This document shows positions 48,469 through 58,389 of a stretch of 64,000 bases of DNA, one piece after another. Position 1 is the stretch's first letter; the number at the start of each line of letters is the position of its first letter. The DNA lies in assembly GCF_000385375.1 (NCBI RefSeq), contig NZ_ARVV01000001.1, positions 1,612,001 to 1,676,000 of the forward strand, written 5' to 3'. The notes below the pieces were generated by a model. The model did not search any database. It was not told where the DNA came from and saw nothing but the letters and a program-made list of their open reading frames with translations. This DNA comes from Methyloversatilis discipulorum (GTDB lineage: Bacteria > Pseudomonadota > Gammaproteobacteria > Burkholderiales > Rhodocyclaceae). The position numbers and the translations under genes are program-made.

Positions 48469-49713
48469 CTACAGGCGGAAGCGCCCGGTCAGTTCATCGA
48501 GGCGGGATGCCAGGGACTGCAGGTGAGTGACCGAGCTGGCGAGCGTGTCGACGGCCGACTGGTTCTGTCCGGACATATTGGCGATGTGCTCGACGTTGCC
48601 GGCGATGTCGCTGGCGGCGCGACTCTGCTGTTCCAGTGCCTGATTGATGGCGCGCACCTCGTCGGCAGCGACAGATACCGCGTGGTGCGCGACGGTGATG
48701 ACGCCTGCCGCCGAATCGCTCGACGATTCGGCGACGCCGACGGCATTGCGTCCCTGCGTCAACGCATCCGACAGGCCGGCGGCCCGTTCCGACAGCGAGC
48801 GGGTGATGGTGTCGATCGCCGCCGCCGAATTGCCCGATTTCTCGGCCAGCTTGCGCACCTCGTCGGCCACCACGGCGAAGCCGCGGCCCTGTTCGCCGGC
48901 GCGTGCCGCCTCGATCGCGGCATTCAGCGCGAGTAGATTGGTCTGGTCGGCGATCTCGCGCACTTCGCGCGTCATTTCGGTGATCTGGCGGGCGTTCTCG
49001 ACGAAGGCGTCGGCCGCGCCCGACACCTCGTTCATCACGCTGGCGGTGCGGCCGATCGAGCCGCGCAGTTCGGTCAGGTGGGTCTGCGCCCGGGTCGACT
49101 GGTCGAGCGATTCGTCGGCCTGCCGCGCCGCGTTGCCGGCGTTGTCCGCCACCATGCGGATGGCGGCGGTCACGTCCTCGATCGACGACGCGGTCGAACT
49201 GGCCGCCTGGGTCTGCGCGCTCGACGCGGCGGCCACCCGCTGCGATTCGCCGCCGACCACACCTGAAGCTTCGACCAGCGACTGCGCCGACTGCTTGAGC
49301 TGCAGCACCAGCGCGCCCAGATCCTTGCGGATGCGCTCGGCGCTCTGCGCGATCGCGCCCAGTTCGTCGCGTGTCGTGCAGGCGACCGGCTGATGGAATT
49401 CGCCGCTGGCCAGCCGTTCGAGATCGGACGACAGCGTCTTCGCCGGGCCGATGATGGTGCGCTGCAGTGCCCACAGGAAGAGGCCGAAGGCGGCGATGAC
49501 GACAACCGCGAAGGCGGCGCCGGTTAGCATGAGCTTGTTCAGCGTGGCGGCGCGGATCGCCAGCGCCTCGGCGCGCGTGATGTCGCCGGTCAGCGTGTCG
49601 ATGGCCGACCACTCGACGCCGAGGCCGACCACCGCGGCGACCAGCAGCGCTGCCGTGCCGCCGCCGCAGATGACCAGAAGCTTGTTGCGGATGCTGCGAG
49701 AGATGAAGTCCAT
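48469..49713 (-). CDS. Methyl-accepting chemotaxis protein lacking a large periplasmic domain
   Basis: A protein of 414 residues with two membrane helices (about 12-32 and 61-82) separated by a loop of about 28 residues. A HAMP-like linker is followed by a full signalling domain with the tip [38 protein letters not shown]. Having no real ligand-binding domain, it may sense membrane or internal state (energy taxis) or work with another receptor. Confidence 0.88.
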   Translation of the reverse strand: MDFISRSIRNKLLVICGGGTAALLVAAVVGLGVEWSAIDTLTGDITRAEALAIRAATLNKLMLTGAAFAVVVIAAFGLFLWALQRTIIGPAKTLSSDLERLASGEFHQPVACTTRDELGAIAQSAERIRKDLGALVLQLKQSAQSLVEASGVVGGESQRVAAASSAQTQAASSTASSIEDVTAAIRMVADNAGNAARQADESLDQSTRAQTHLTELRGSIGRTASVMNEVSGAADAFVENARQITEMTREVREIADQTNLLALNAAIEAARAGEQGRGFAVVADEVRKLAEKSGNSAAAIDTITRSLSERAAGLSDALTQGRNAVGVAESSSDSAAGVITVAHHAVSVAADEVRAINQALEQQSRAASDIAGNVEHIANMSGQNQSAVDTLASSVTHLQSLASRLDELTGRFRL

Positions 49714-49932
49714 GAGCGTTCCCGGCGGAAGATTGGTGTGCGGATCAACCCCCGGTTTAACGACCTGTTTCGCGCAAACTTGTGTCGAGCGGACGGCGTT
49801 TCTGCGGACATTTGACCTATATCAGTCCGGCGTGCGGTGCCGGCGCCGGCCGTCCGGGCGAACCGGCGGCTGTACATGCGGTCTGTCCCGCGTCGCGGCG
49901 CGTTCCAGTCGCCGCAGTCTGGGGAGTCATTC

Positions 49933-50904
49933 ATGTATTGGCGCATCCTGCTCATGCTGGCCGCCGCCACAGCCACGCCCTTGAGGGCCGAGGACAGGCC
50001 GGCGCAGGCCGGAGATTTCATCGAGGTGTTTCAGGGCCTGTTCGGCGAGCACAGGGGCGAGCGCAAGGGCCACGCCAAGGGTGTCTGTGCGGTCGGCAGC
50101 TTCACCGGCAGCGCCGAAGCCGCCCGGATGTTCAGTGCGCCGCTGTTCTCGGGTACGCGCTGGCCGGCGCAGATCCGCTTCTCGATGGCCGGCGGCGACC
50201 CGGCGGTCGCCGACAACGCACGTTCGCCACGCGGGCTGGCCGCGCAGTTCGAGCTCGGCGACGGCCGCGTGCACAACATCGCCACGCTGAGCACACCAGT
50301 GTTCGGCGCGGCCACGCCGGAGAGTTTCCTCGGCCTGCTGCGTGCCTCGCTGCCCGGCCCGGACGGCCGGCCCGATCCCGACAGAGTGGCTGCCTACCGC
50401 GCGGCACATCCGGACACGCTGCCGCAGTTCCGCTGGCTGCAGCAGAACCCGCCTCCGTGGAGCTACGCCAGCGCGCAGTACTTCGGACTGCATACCTTTC
50501 ATTTCGCGACGGCAGAGGGCGAGCGCGCGGTGCGCTGGCGCCTTCAGCCGCGCGACGGCGTGCGCGGCCTCACCGATGACGAGCGCGGCGCCGCCCCGCG
50601 CGACTTCCTCGCCGCCCGGCTGGGCGAGCGGGTGGCTCGCGGTCCGGTCCTGTTCGACTGGATCGTCACGCTCGGTCAACCGGGCGACAGCGAGTCCGAC
50701 CCCTCACTTGCCTGGCCGGAGGGGCGCACCGAACTGGTGGCGGGCACGCTGTCGGTTACGGCTGTCGGGGGCGACGCGTGCACCGGTCTCAACTTCGATC
50801 CGAACGTGCTGAGCGAAGGCATTCGTCCCGGCGATGATCCGATCCTGAAGATGCGCTCGCCAGCCTACGCCATCTCCTTCGGCAAGCGTCTCGGCGGGCG
50901 CTGA
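49933..50904 (+). CDS. Secreted catalase-related peroxidase
   Basis: A protein of 323 residues with a signal peptide (LLMLAAATATPLRA, to about residue 19), so it acts in the periplasm. The catalase core keeps the distal histidine (ERKGHAKGVC), SMAGGDPAVADNARSPRGLA and the C-terminal proximal haem tyrosine in MRSPAYAISFG. It is shorter than true catalases, as in the small SrpA-type catalase-related peroxidases. GGGGAG precedes the ATG at 49933. Confidence 0.85.
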   Translation: MYWRILLMLAAATATPLRAEDRPAQAGDFIEVFQGLFGEHRGERKGHAKGVCAVGSFTGSAEAARMFSAPLFSGTRWPAQIRFSMAGGDPAVADNARSPRGLAAQFELGDGRVHNIATLSTPVFGAATPESFLGLLRASLPGPDGRPDPDRVAAYRAAHPDTLPQFRWLQQNPPPWSYASAQYFGLHTFHFATAEGERAVRWRLQPRDGVRGLTDDERGAAPRDFLAARLGERVARGPVLFDWIVTLGQPGDSESDPSLAWPEGRTELVAGTLSVTAVGGDACTGLNFDPNVLSEGIRPGDDPILKMRSPAYAISFGKRLGGR

Positions 50905-50923
50905 ACCGGCAGCTTCCGCACGT

Positions 50924-51397
50924 TCATTCAGTAGACAGGCGAGGTTTGCAGCGCACCTCGGTCAGCACCGAGTTGGCGATGAAGCACTGTTCGTGCGCCG
51001 CGTGGTGCAGCGCCGTCAGTTCGGCCGCCGTCGGTGCACCTTCTCCGCCGAAGCGCACCGACGGCCGCAGCGTCACCCGCGCGATATACATCCTGCCGTC
51101 GGCGCTGCGCGCCAGTTCGCCCTCGGCCGCGTCCTCGTAGCGATCCACGACCAGCCGTTTCAGTGCCGCCAGTTGCAGGAAGGTAAGCATGTGGCAGGCC
51201 GCCAGCGCGGCGACGAACGCCTCTTCCGGATCGACCGCGTCCGCGGCGGAATAAGGCAGCGGCACCACATGCGGCGACGACGAACCGGCCACCTCGATGC
51301 CACCGTCGAAACGGATCAGGTGGCGGCGACTGTAGCGCTTGTCGATGAAGGGCTGGTCCCCGCGGGTCCAGAGGATTTCGGCGGTGTGAAGTGACAT
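50924..51397 (-). CDS. OsmC-family peroxiredoxin-like protein
   Basis: A protein of 157 residues from the ATG at 51397. The two redox cysteines of the OsmC/Ohr fold are visible: AALAACHMLTFL and HEQCFIANS. Such proteins reduce organic hydroperoxides with a Cys-Cys couple. An earlier GTG-type start would add eight residues. It is convergent with the catalase-like gene 20 bp away, so two oxidative-stress genes meet here. Confidence 0.88.
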   Translation of the reverse strand: MSLHTAEILWTRGDQPFIDKRYSRRHLIRFDGGIEVAGSSSPHVVPLPYSAADAVDPEEAFVAALAACHMLTFLQLAALKRLVVDRYEDAAEGELARSADGRMYIARVTLRPSVRFGGEGAPTAAELTALHHAAHEQCFIANSVLTEVRCKPRLSTE

Positions 51398-51408
51398 GGC
51401 GGCGGTAG

Positions 51409-51951
51409 TCAGAAGCCGCACAACTGTTCTTCGCAGGGAATGCCATCACCGTCGCCGTCCATCTTGGGATCGGGACAGTTCTGCAAGAAGTATCGTGCCT
51501 CCGCGCAGGACGTCATCTGGCTGCAGTGCTGACGGCCGTCACAGCGAAAGCTCTCGCTCGAGAGTCGAACGGGAGTCGCGTCGACCACCTTCGCATTACG
51601 CAAAGGAAATCGCTGCGCGTACTCGTGGTAGATCACCCAGCCGAAACCGGCGATCAATGCGATCGACGTGAGCGTGCCAAGCAGCCCTGATCCGCCTCGT
51701 GTGGACTGTCGGGGGCTGTCGCGTCGTGTCGCCGCCACACGAACCGGGCGCTCGACCGCCGTTGCCCGCTTGCGTCCGCGTTCGTCGGTTTCAATGTCGA
51801 ACAGCAAGGTTTCACCGACAGCCGGTCGTCGTCCATCGCGCGGAAAAGCGGAAACATGCACGAAGACAGGGTCGCCGCCGGAACGCGGTTCAATGAAGCC
51901 GAAGCCCCGGTCGTCCTGCCATTTCGTCAGTCTGCCTTCGATGCGATTCAT
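51409..51951 (-). CDS. Cold-shock domain, membrane helix and Excalibur domain fusion
   Basis: A protein of 180 residues. Residues 1-65 are a cold-shock domain (KWQDDRGFGFIEP, VFVHVSAF). After a basic linker, one membrane segment lies at about 87-107 (LLGTLTSIALIAGFGWVIY). The C-terminus is an Excalibur-type extracellular calcium-binding domain: paired cysteines and the DMDGDGDGIPCE-type loop, here PKMDGDGDGIPCEEQLC. A nucleic-acid binder would thus be tethered to the inner membrane with a periplasmic calcium site. The role is unknown. Confidence 0.85.
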   Translation of the reverse strand: MNRIEGRLTKWQDDRGFGFIEPRSGGDPVFVHVSAFPRDGRRPAVGETLLFDIETDERGRKRATAVERPVRVAATRRDSPRQSTRGGSGLLGTLTSIALIAGFGWVIYHEYAQRFPLRNAKVVDATPVRLSSESFRCDGRQHCSQMTSCAEARYFLQNCPDPKMDGDGDGIPCEEQLCGF

Positions 51952-52071
51952 GGTGGCTCTCGGGAGGGGCGCTTGCAGATGAAAGCATCATTATGAGCGG
52001 GGCGCACAGCGCCGGGAAGTGACGTCCTGCCGGCTTGCGCGATGCCGGGTCGGCAAGATGGCCGCATGATT

Positions 52072-52536
52072 TCATCGCCAGCGGCAGCCGCGCTCGTAGA
52101 TCAACGGCTCGTCGACCAGCTCACCCTTGGCAACTGGATGCTGCCGCGTCGTGTCGATCAGCAGCGGGCGCTGCGTCGCGTCATCCATCCGCAGCAGGTA
52201 GCGGGCGCCGGCCGCGAGGTCGGCGCGCAGCACGTAGCACCTCAGGCGCTGCGGAAGAAAGGGGAAACCATAGGGTGCGTCACTGAGCCACAGCACCCGC
52301 TCGCCGGGATGCAGCACATAGCTGAAGGCGCGGGCGTGGCTGGACACCTGCACGCCCGGCAGCAGTTTGCCGCCGACCGCGCGCAGCAGCACCGGGTGGT
52401 CGGTATCGATGTCCAGGCGCACTGCTCCGGTGTCCGCCGGGTCGGCGCCGTCGACCGGCACGATCCCGCGGGTCAGTGCGACGCAACCGTGCAGCGCGAG
52501 GGTCAGTGTCAGCAGAACGAAGCGACGGAATCGCAT
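52072..52536 (-). CDS. Small lipoprotein of unknown function
   Basis: A protein of 154 residues. The signal peptide ends with the lipobox LHGC at about residue 18. The mature part contains beta-type sequence (PVLLRAVGGKLLPG, FSYVLHPGERVLWL) without a recognised domain. Its stop lies 12 bp after the DUF1810 gene's stop-side neighbour, on the same strand, so the two may be co-transcribed. Confidence 0.55.
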   Translation of the reverse strand: MRFRRFVLLTLTLALHGCVALTRGIVPVDGADPADTGAVRLDIDTDHPVLLRAVGGKLLPGVQVSSHARAFSYVLHPGERVLWLSDAPYGFPFLPQRLRCYVLRADLAAGARYLLRMDDATQRPLLIDTTRQHPVAKGELVDEPLIYERGCRWR

Positions 52537-52548
52537 CGCCGGATGTGC

Positions 52549-52989
52549 TCAGCCGCCGCGCTGACCAAGCAGCCGCAGCGTTTCGCCGTCCGGCCGGCCG
52601 TCGTAGAAGGCCGCCAGCGCGGCGCGGAAGCAGGGCTGGTCCGGCGCCACGTCGGCGAACAGGGTCAGGCAGGAGCGGAACTTCAGCGCGTCGACCTCGC
52701 CGAGGATGTCTTCCGGGCGTCGCCCGGCGTGGGCGAGGACGGCGTCGACGCATTCGACCAGTCGTACGCCCAGCAGCGGGTGCGCGATGTAGGCGGCCGC
52801 TTCGCTGCGGTCGGCGATGCCGTACTCGCGCGCCATCTGGCTGCGTCCGAGGTCGCGCAGCTGCGGCAGCACGTACCAGATCCAGTGCGTGCGCTTGCGG
52901 CCGTCACGCAGTTCCTGCAGCGCCTGCGCGTAGTCGCGCGCCTGGGCCTGGACGAAACGGTCGAGTGGATCGGTCGGGGCGGACGGCAT
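52549..52989 (-). CDS. DUF1810-family protein
   Basis: A protein of 146 residues from the ATG at 52989 (MPSAPTDPLDRFVQAQ). The whole chain matches the DUF1810 pattern: THWIWYVLPQLRDLG, SEAAAYIAHPLLGVRLVEC and KFRSCLTLF. Function unknown; soluble, probably all-helical. The upstream extension in the same frame is not conserved. Confidence 0.85.
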   Translation of the reverse strand: MPSAPTDPLDRFVQAQARDYAQALQELRDGRKRTHWIWYVLPQLRDLGRSQMAREYGIADRSEAAAYIAHPLLGVRLVECVDAVLAHAGRRPEDILGEVDALKFRSCLTLFADVAPDQPCFRAALAAFYDGRPDGETLRLLGQRGG

Positions 52990-53165
52990 GTCGGCAATAT
53001 CGCAGTGCTCGGGACGGACAGCATGACACGAGCGGCGGCGACAGACGACCGCCCGCTGACGTGCGCGACTCCAGAAAATCCCTAGCGGGCGGAGGGTGAT
53101 TTGCACTGGCTGGCCGGTGTCGGGCGGCCCTACGCTGCAGGCCTGTTCTTCCCGGATGTCCCGTC

Positions 53166-54986
53166 ATGTTCCGTATCGCCCCTGTTGCGCTGGCATTCGC
53201 CGGCGCGTTGTTCAGTGCGGTCACGATCGCCGCCTCGCCCTGGGCTGGCAATCTGACCCCGATTGCCGCCGCCGACTGGAACCGCGCCCGCGCCGCCCAT
53301 CTGCTCGAACGGGCGGGCTTCGGTGGTACGCCGGAAGAGATCGATGCGCTGGCCCGGCTGACCCCGGCCCAGGCGGTGCGCCGCATGGTCTATTTCGAAG
53401 GTGCTCCGGCGGCGGACTTGCCGCCGTTCGATCATTCGGGTGTGTTCGAGGCGGGGCTGGACCCGTTTCCCGCCAGCCGTCCTGCCACCACCGACCTCGC
53501 GCGCGACAGCGGCGAGGCGCTTGGCGTAACGGTCAAGGCAGGCGGCAACCGGCGCATGCAGCCGGTGGTGAACAAGTTCTTCTACTGGCTGCGCGCCAGC
53601 AAGCTCGAAACCGATCGCGTCGCCTACTGGTGGGCGAACCGCATGCTCACGTCGCCACGCCCGCTGCAGGAAAAGATGGCGCTGTTCTGGCACGGCCACT
53701 TCGCCACCAACGAAGACAAGGTGCGCGACTACCGCAAGATGCTGAACCAGCTGGAACTGTTCCAGAACCAGGGCCTGGGCAAATTCCGCACGCTGATGAT
53801 AGGCGTCGCGCAGGACCCGGCCATGCTCTCCTTCCTCGACGCCGCCGTGAACGTGAAGGGCGCGCCGAACGAGAACTTCGCGCGGGAGATCATGGAGCTG
53901 TTCACGATGGGCGTCGGCCACTACAGCGAACACGACATTCGCGAGGCGGCGCGCGCCTTCACCGGCTGGAACTACCAGGGCGTCGCCTTCCACATCGATG
54001 CCGCGAAGCATGACGGCGGACCGAAGGCCGTGCTGGGCCGGCGCGGCAACTACGACGGCGTACAGGTGATCGACATCATCCTCGACCAGCCGGTCACGCC
54101 GCGCTATCTCGCCAGCAAGCTGTACCGCCACTTCGTGCGCGAGGACATCGACCCGGCGCTGGCCGAAGAACTTGGCCGGCGGCTGAAGGCGGTCGATTAC
54201 GACATCGCCGCCTTCCTCGAAATGCTGTTCATGTCGCGCGACTTCCACGCGCCCGAATCGGTGGCGACGCGCATCAAGGGGCCGGTCGAACTGGTGGTGT
54301 CCACCTACCGCAAGCTGGGTCTGACCGAAGTGCCGGGTGTTCCCGATTTCAACGAAACCACCACGGCGCTGGGCCAGCGCCTGATGCATCCGCCCACCGT
54401 GGCCGGCTGGGCCCAGGGTCGCAGCTGGATCACGCCGGGGCTGCTGCTCGAGCGCGGCAATTTCGCGCTCGACGTCGCGCTGCCCGACATCAACTACATC
54501 CCGGGCGACCGCTACCCCGGCGCGCAGGCCGGCTACGAAATCCGCAACATCCACGAGCGCGTCCGCAGCGGCCTCGACCTGAGCACCGCCACCAAGCCCG
54601 GCGGCGCGGATGGCGGCGTCGACATGATGGCGACGTCGAGCATGAACGGCGACCGTGACGAGGACTTCAACACGCGCTACGGCAGCTACCGCGGCTGGCA
54701 GATGGCGGTCGAGCGGGTCAAACCGATCCCGCGCACGGTGGCCCGGCTGGACCTGACCGGCATGGTGCTGAAGGCGGGCTGCAGCACGCCGGAACAGGTC
54801 GTCTCCTATATGGAGGGCCGCTTCCTGTCGGTGCAGCTGGATGTCGCCACGCGGGCCAAGCTCGCGGCCTTCCTCGAAAAGGAACTGGGCACGCGCAACG
54901 TGCCGGCTGCGGCCAGCTACGCCGAAGATCCGCTGCGCCTGCTGCTGCACGTGCTGCTGAGCCGTCCGGAATATCAACTGGGTTGA
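53166..54986 (+). CDS. DUF1800-family secreted protein
   Basis: A protein of 606 residues with a signal peptide (to about residue 25). The DUF1800 region includes AAHLLERAGFGGTPEEI, MALFWHGHFATN, NENFAREIMELFTMGVGHY and EAARAFTGWNY, then ASKLYRHFVRED and the C-terminal LLLHVLLSRPEYQ. These proteins occur in pairs with DUF1501 proteins and are thought to be exported; their biochemical role is not established. A DUF1501 gene follows by 45 bp. Confidence 0.9.
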   Translation: MFRIAPVALAFAGALFSAVTIAASPWAGNLTPIAAADWNRARAAHLLERAGFGGTPEEIDALARLTPAQAVRRMVYFEGAPAADLPPFDHSGVFEAGLDPFPASRPATTDLARDSGEALGVTVKAGGNRRMQPVVNKFFYWLRASKLETDRVAYWWANRMLTSPRPLQEKMALFWHGHFATNEDKVRDYRKMLNQLELFQNQGLGKFRTLMIGVAQDPAMLSFLDAAVNVKGAPNENFAREIMELFTMGVGHYSEHDIREAARAFTGWNYQGVAFHIDAAKHDGGPKAVLGRRGNYDGVQVIDIILDQPVTPRYLASKLYRHFVREDIDPALAEELGRRLKAVDYDIAAFLEMLFMSRDFHAPESVATRIKGPVELVVSTYRKLGLTEVPGVPDFNETTTALGQRLMHPPTVAGWAQGRSWITPGLLLERGNFALDVALPDINYIPGDRYPGAQAGYEIRNIHERVRSGLDLSTATKPGGADGGVDMMATSSMNGDRDEDFNTRYGSYRGWQMAVERVKPIPRTVARLDLTGMVLKAGCSTPEQVVSYMEGRFLSVQLDVATRAKLAAFLEKELGTRNVPAAASYAEDPLRLLLHVLLSRPEYQLG

Positions 54987-55031
54987 GGCGAGGGCAGGAC
55001 GGGTGTCCTGCCGCTTCGCCGGAGAACGTAC

Positions 55032-56228
55032 ATGAACATCGATCACAAGCGCCGCAGCATCCTGAAGGCCTCCGCCGGGCTCATGATTCCCGGCGTGTTC
55101 GGCACCATCGCGCGCGCGGCCGCGGCCGCCGAAGCGCAGGACCGCATCCTCGTCGTCTTCGAAATGTCCGGCGGCAACGACGGTCTGAACACCGTCGTGC
55201 CCTACGCCGATGACCGCTACTACCGGCTGCGGCCCAACATCGGCATCCGCCCGGACAAGCTGCGCAAGCTCGACGACCGCTTCGGCCTGAACCCGGGCAT
55301 GGCCGGCTTCGAGCGGCTGTGGAAGGACGGCCAGCTGGCCATCGTGCACGGCTGTGGCTACGACAACCCGTCGTTCTCGCACTTCACGTCGATGGCCTAC
55401 CTCCACACCGCCGCACCGAACAGCGGCGACGACTACGGCTGGGTCGGCCGGCTGGCCGACACCATGTCGCCCGCGCCGGTACCGAACTACCTGCTCAACA
55501 TCGACGCCACGCAGTCGCTCGCGGTGCGCAGCCGCGTCCACACGCCGGTGGTGTTCGACGAGCCGGAGCGTTTCATGCGCAGCGCGCTGCACCCGACGCG
55601 CGCACTGCTCGACGACGTGAGTGTGGCGAGCACCGCCAACCCGTCACGCCGCTTTCTCGAACAGGTGGCGGTGAGCGCGCGCGAATCGTCGCTGGCGGTG
55701 CGCGAGGCGTGGTCGAACTACAAGACCAACCAGGATTACGGCATCGCCCCGCTGGGTCTGCCCAAGGTGGCGGCCTGCATCGCCGCCGGCCTGCCGACAC
55801 GTCTGTACTACGTCGGCTATCGCAACAACGCCTTCGACACCCACGTGCAGCAGGCCGACCTGCACCAGCGCCTGCTCACCTACACCTCGGACGCGATCAG
55901 CGGCTTCCTGCGCGACATGGAACGCCTGGGTCAGGCCGACCGCGTGAGCCTGCTCGTCTTTTCCGAATTCGGCCGCCGGGTGCCGGAGAACACCAGCCTG
56001 GGCACCGACCACGGCACCGCCAACGTCATGTTCTTCGCCGGCAAACAGGTGAAGGGCGGCCACTACGGCACGCCGTCCGACCTCGGCGCGCTGGACGCCG
56101 GCGACAACCTCGTCCACACCACCGACTTCCGCTCCGTGTACGCCAGCGCCATCGACGGCTGGCTGAAACTGGGCGCGGCGGACAAGGTGCTGAAGGGGCG
56201 CTTCGCGCCGGTGCCGGCCTTCGGCTGA
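55032..56228 (+). CDS. DUF1501-family protein with Tat signal
   Basis: A protein of 398 residues. The N-terminus KRRSILKASAGLM is a twin-arginine signal. The mature part has VVFEMSGGNDGLNTVVPY, GCGYDNPSFSHFTSM and, late, VFSEFGRRVPENTSLGTDHGTAN, a metal-binding alkaline-phosphatase-like signature (distant relation to sulfatases). It forms a two-gene operon with the DUF1800 gene, with GGAG upstream of the ATG. Confidence 0.9.
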   Translation: MNIDHKRRSILKASAGLMIPGVFGTIARAAAAAEAQDRILVVFEMSGGNDGLNTVVPYADDRYYRLRPNIGIRPDKLRKLDDRFGLNPGMAGFERLWKDGQLAIVHGCGYDNPSFSHFTSMAYLHTAAPNSGDDYGWVGRLADTMSPAPVPNYLLNIDATQSLAVRSRVHTPVVFDEPERFMRSALHPTRALLDDVSVASTANPSRRFLEQVAVSARESSLAVREAWSNYKTNQDYGIAPLGLPKVAACIAAGLPTRLYYVGYRNNAFDTHVQQADLHQRLLTYTSDAISGFLRDMERLGQADRVSLLVFSEFGRRVPENTSLGTDHGTANVMFFAGKQVKGGHYGTPSDLGALDAGDNLVHTTDFRSVYASAIDGWLKLGAADKVLKGRFAPVPAFG

Positions 56229-56256
56229 GCCGGCCCGGTCTTCCGGTGCGCTGCTC

Positions 56257-56982
56257 TCAGCGCGGCAGGTCGGTAGTGCTTCGCCGCCGGGTCGCCCACA
56301 GGCCCGCCGCGCCGGCGCTTGCCAGCAACGCGGCAGCCGACGGTTCCGGCACCTCGTTGGGCGGCCGGAAGTCGAAGGTCGCCGAGAAGGCGAGGTCCTG
56401 GCCAGCCGTGAATCGCCACTGACCGGAGAGCAGCTCGTCGAGATCGCTTTCGGCATCCCAAGGAATGTTGTAAGCGCCGCCGCCCAGATCCGTATTCGCG
56501 GTCGCGAGGCGCAGGCGCGAATCGTCCGGGATGCGCAGTTCGAAGTTGGTCGCGAACAGGAACATCATGTAGGTGCTGCCGGCCGTCACCTTGGCGTCGA
56601 TGTCGAAGGTGTAGGTGTCGAAGTCCATGCCCGCTGTCAGCGGCACCGTGACCGGCGCGCTCGAATAGAGCAGCGGGCCGACGACATAGCGCGTGAAAGG
56701 GTTGTACTGCACCAGATGCGCCGTGAAGGTCACCGGAACGGGGTTGGTGTTGCTGCCCTTGAGCGCGTCACTGAGCAGGAAGGTGAAGTCGAGCAGACGG
56801 TTGCTGCCGGTCGGCGCCACCAGAAATTGCCCCCAGCCGGAAAAGCCGGACGAACCGAAGTCGCCGATGCTGCTGCCGCCGTCCCACGACGACAGCGTAC
56901 TTACCACGATGGGCGCCGCCAGCGCCGGTGTGCCGGCCGCGACGCCGAGCAGCGCAGTGGTGATCAAGACGGTTTTTTTCAT
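56257..56982 (-). CDS. PEP-CTERM secreted protein
   Basis: A protein of 241 residues with a signal peptide (to residue 22, TPALA) and a C-terminal VPEPSAAALLASAGAAGLW segment plus RRRS basic tail, the PEP-CTERM signal. The body is beta-rich (RLLDFTFLLSD, VTFTAHLVQY) with no known domain. It is convergent with the DUF1501 gene and is the third PEP-CTERM protein in the window. Confidence 0.82.
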   Translation of the reverse strand: MKKTVLITTALLGVAAGTPALAAPIVVSTLSSWDGGSSIGDFGSSGFSGWGQFLVAPTGSNRLLDFTFLLSDALKGSNTNPVPVTFTAHLVQYNPFTRYVVGPLLYSSAPVTVPLTAGMDFDTYTFDIDAKVTAGSTYMMFLFATNFELRIPDDSRLRLATANTDLGGGAYNIPWDAESDLDELLSGQWRFTAGQDLAFSATFDFRPPNEVPEPSAAALLASAGAAGLWATRRRSTTDLPR

Positions 56983-57181
56983 GCAGCAATCTCCCGGTCA
57001 GAACTGTCCGCGACCCGCTGTCGCCCGCAGGCGCAGCGCAGTCTGGCCGGAGGCTGTACCAACGATCACGCGGGTGCGGCCTCCGGAATGCGGCGCTCAT
57101 TCTTGTCGGGTGGCTCGCTTCGACGCAATACGCATATGCGCGTAGTGCGCGCCGGGTGGGGCGGCGAAGAAGCAGAGGCGA

Positions 57182-57793
57182 TCAGCGCGCCTCAGGATCG
57201 CTCCGGTTCGACGTCATGTAGGCAATCAGCGCCATTCGCATGGCCTCTTCGACCGACATGTCGACCTTGGTCACCCAGGCGCGCGGCACGAACACCGTGT
57301 AACCGCCGATCATGTAGCCCATGGGCAGATACACCGCGATCTGGTCCTCCAGTTCGGACAGCCCGGCGGGCAGATCGGCCATCGACTGCCGCGTCACCAG
57401 GCCGACGATGCCCATCGCGTTGCCCGGCATGCGCAGCAGTACCACCTGCTGAGCCGATTCGCCGGTGTGTGGTGCGAAGTAGTCGGCGAAGTTCTTCAGC
57501 GACGAATAGATGCTCTTCACCACCGGCAGATTGGTGAAGGGCAGTTCCACCAGCGACAGCAGGCGCCCGGCTTCCGGGCGCGATACCAGCACGCCCAGGC
57601 CCACGATGAGCAGGGCGCTCAGCGCGATGCCGAGACCGGGCAGATAGAAGTCGCCGATGATCGGCCGCACCATCATCATCGCCAGACTTTCCGTCCAGGT
57701 GACGAACAGCACCAGCACATAGACGGTCAGTGCCAACGGCAGAAAAGTGATCAGGCCGCGGAAGAAATACTGGTAGAGGCGATGCTTGTTCAT
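57182..57793 (-). CDS. DUF502-family membrane protein
   Basis: A protein of 203 residues from the ATG at 57793 (MNKHRLYQYFFRGLITFLPLA). Two membrane helices lie at about 14-34 and 52-74, followed by a cytoplasmic or peripheral domain with PVVKSIYSSLKNF, MGIVGLVTRQ and YMIGGYTVFVPRAWVTKVDMSVEEAM. The family is widespread in proteobacteria; function unknown. The upstream extension overlaps repeats and is rejected. Confidence 0.88.
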   Translation of the reverse strand: MNKHRLYQYFFRGLITFLPLALTVYVLVLFVTWTESLAMMMVRPIIGDFYLPGLGIALSALLIVGLGVLVSRPEAGRLLSLVELPFTNLPVVKSIYSSLKNFADYFAPHTGESAQQVVLLRMPGNAMGIVGLVTRQSMADLPAGLSELEDQIAVYLPMGYMIGGYTVFVPRAWVTKVDMSVEEAMRMALIAYMTSNRSDPEAR

Positions 57794-57849
57794 TGCAGGT
57801 GATTCGGGATGGAGGCGCCCTGAGCATACCGTGTGCCGCAGGCGCATGC

Positions 57850-58340
57850 CGGTCCGGCCGCGGATCGGGCGCAAACCCTGTGGGCGCTGCCTTGGCCGCG
57901 ACAGGGCCTCTGCTGTCCGCAGGCTTCGATTCAGGCCGCAGTCGGCGTCAGAAGACCACTCCCGCCGAACCTCGGCTCCAGCCGCGCATCGGGCGCAATC
58001 CCCGTGGGAGCGGCCTTGGCCGCGACAGGGCCACCGCAGTCTGCCGGCTTCGATTCAGGCCGCAGTCGGGGTCAGAAGACCCCTCCCACAGAACCCCGGC
58101 TCCAGCCGCGGATCAAGCGCAATCCCTGTAGGAGCGGCCTTGGCCGCGACAGGGCCGGCGCAGTCCGCCGGCTTCGATTCAGGCCGCAGTCGGGGTCAGA
58201 GGACCTCTCCCACAGAACCCCGGCCCCAGCCGCGGATCAAGCGCAATCCCTGTAGGAGCGGCCTTGGCCGCGACAGGGCGGTTGCATTCCACCGGCTTCG
58301 GTACAGGCCGCGGTCGGAAGACCGCTCCTACAAGATACGG
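57850..58340. repeat. Four tandem 124-bp units with REP-type palindromes
   Basis: The core TTGGCCGCGACAGGG begins at 57892, 58016, 58140 and 58264, exactly 124 bp apart each time. Each unit contains GGAGCGGCCTTGGCCGC, a short palindrome like the REP elements known in Pseudomonas and relatives, followed by a CTTCGATTCAGGCCGCAGTCGG segment. The fourth unit ends with an inverted partner, GGTCGGAAGACCGCTCC. Apparent long open frames across it are repeats, not genes. The array fills most of the 596-bp gap between the DUF502 and methyltransferase genes. Confidence 0.9.
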
Positions 58341-58389
58341 ATCCGGTTGCGGCACTGTCTCCCGTGCGCCTTCCTTTCATTGCGCCACG

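Noticed and set aside
57850..58340. Possible CRISPR array
   Set aside because: Units are 124 bp and similar throughout; there is no repeat-plus-variable-spacer structure and no cas gene.
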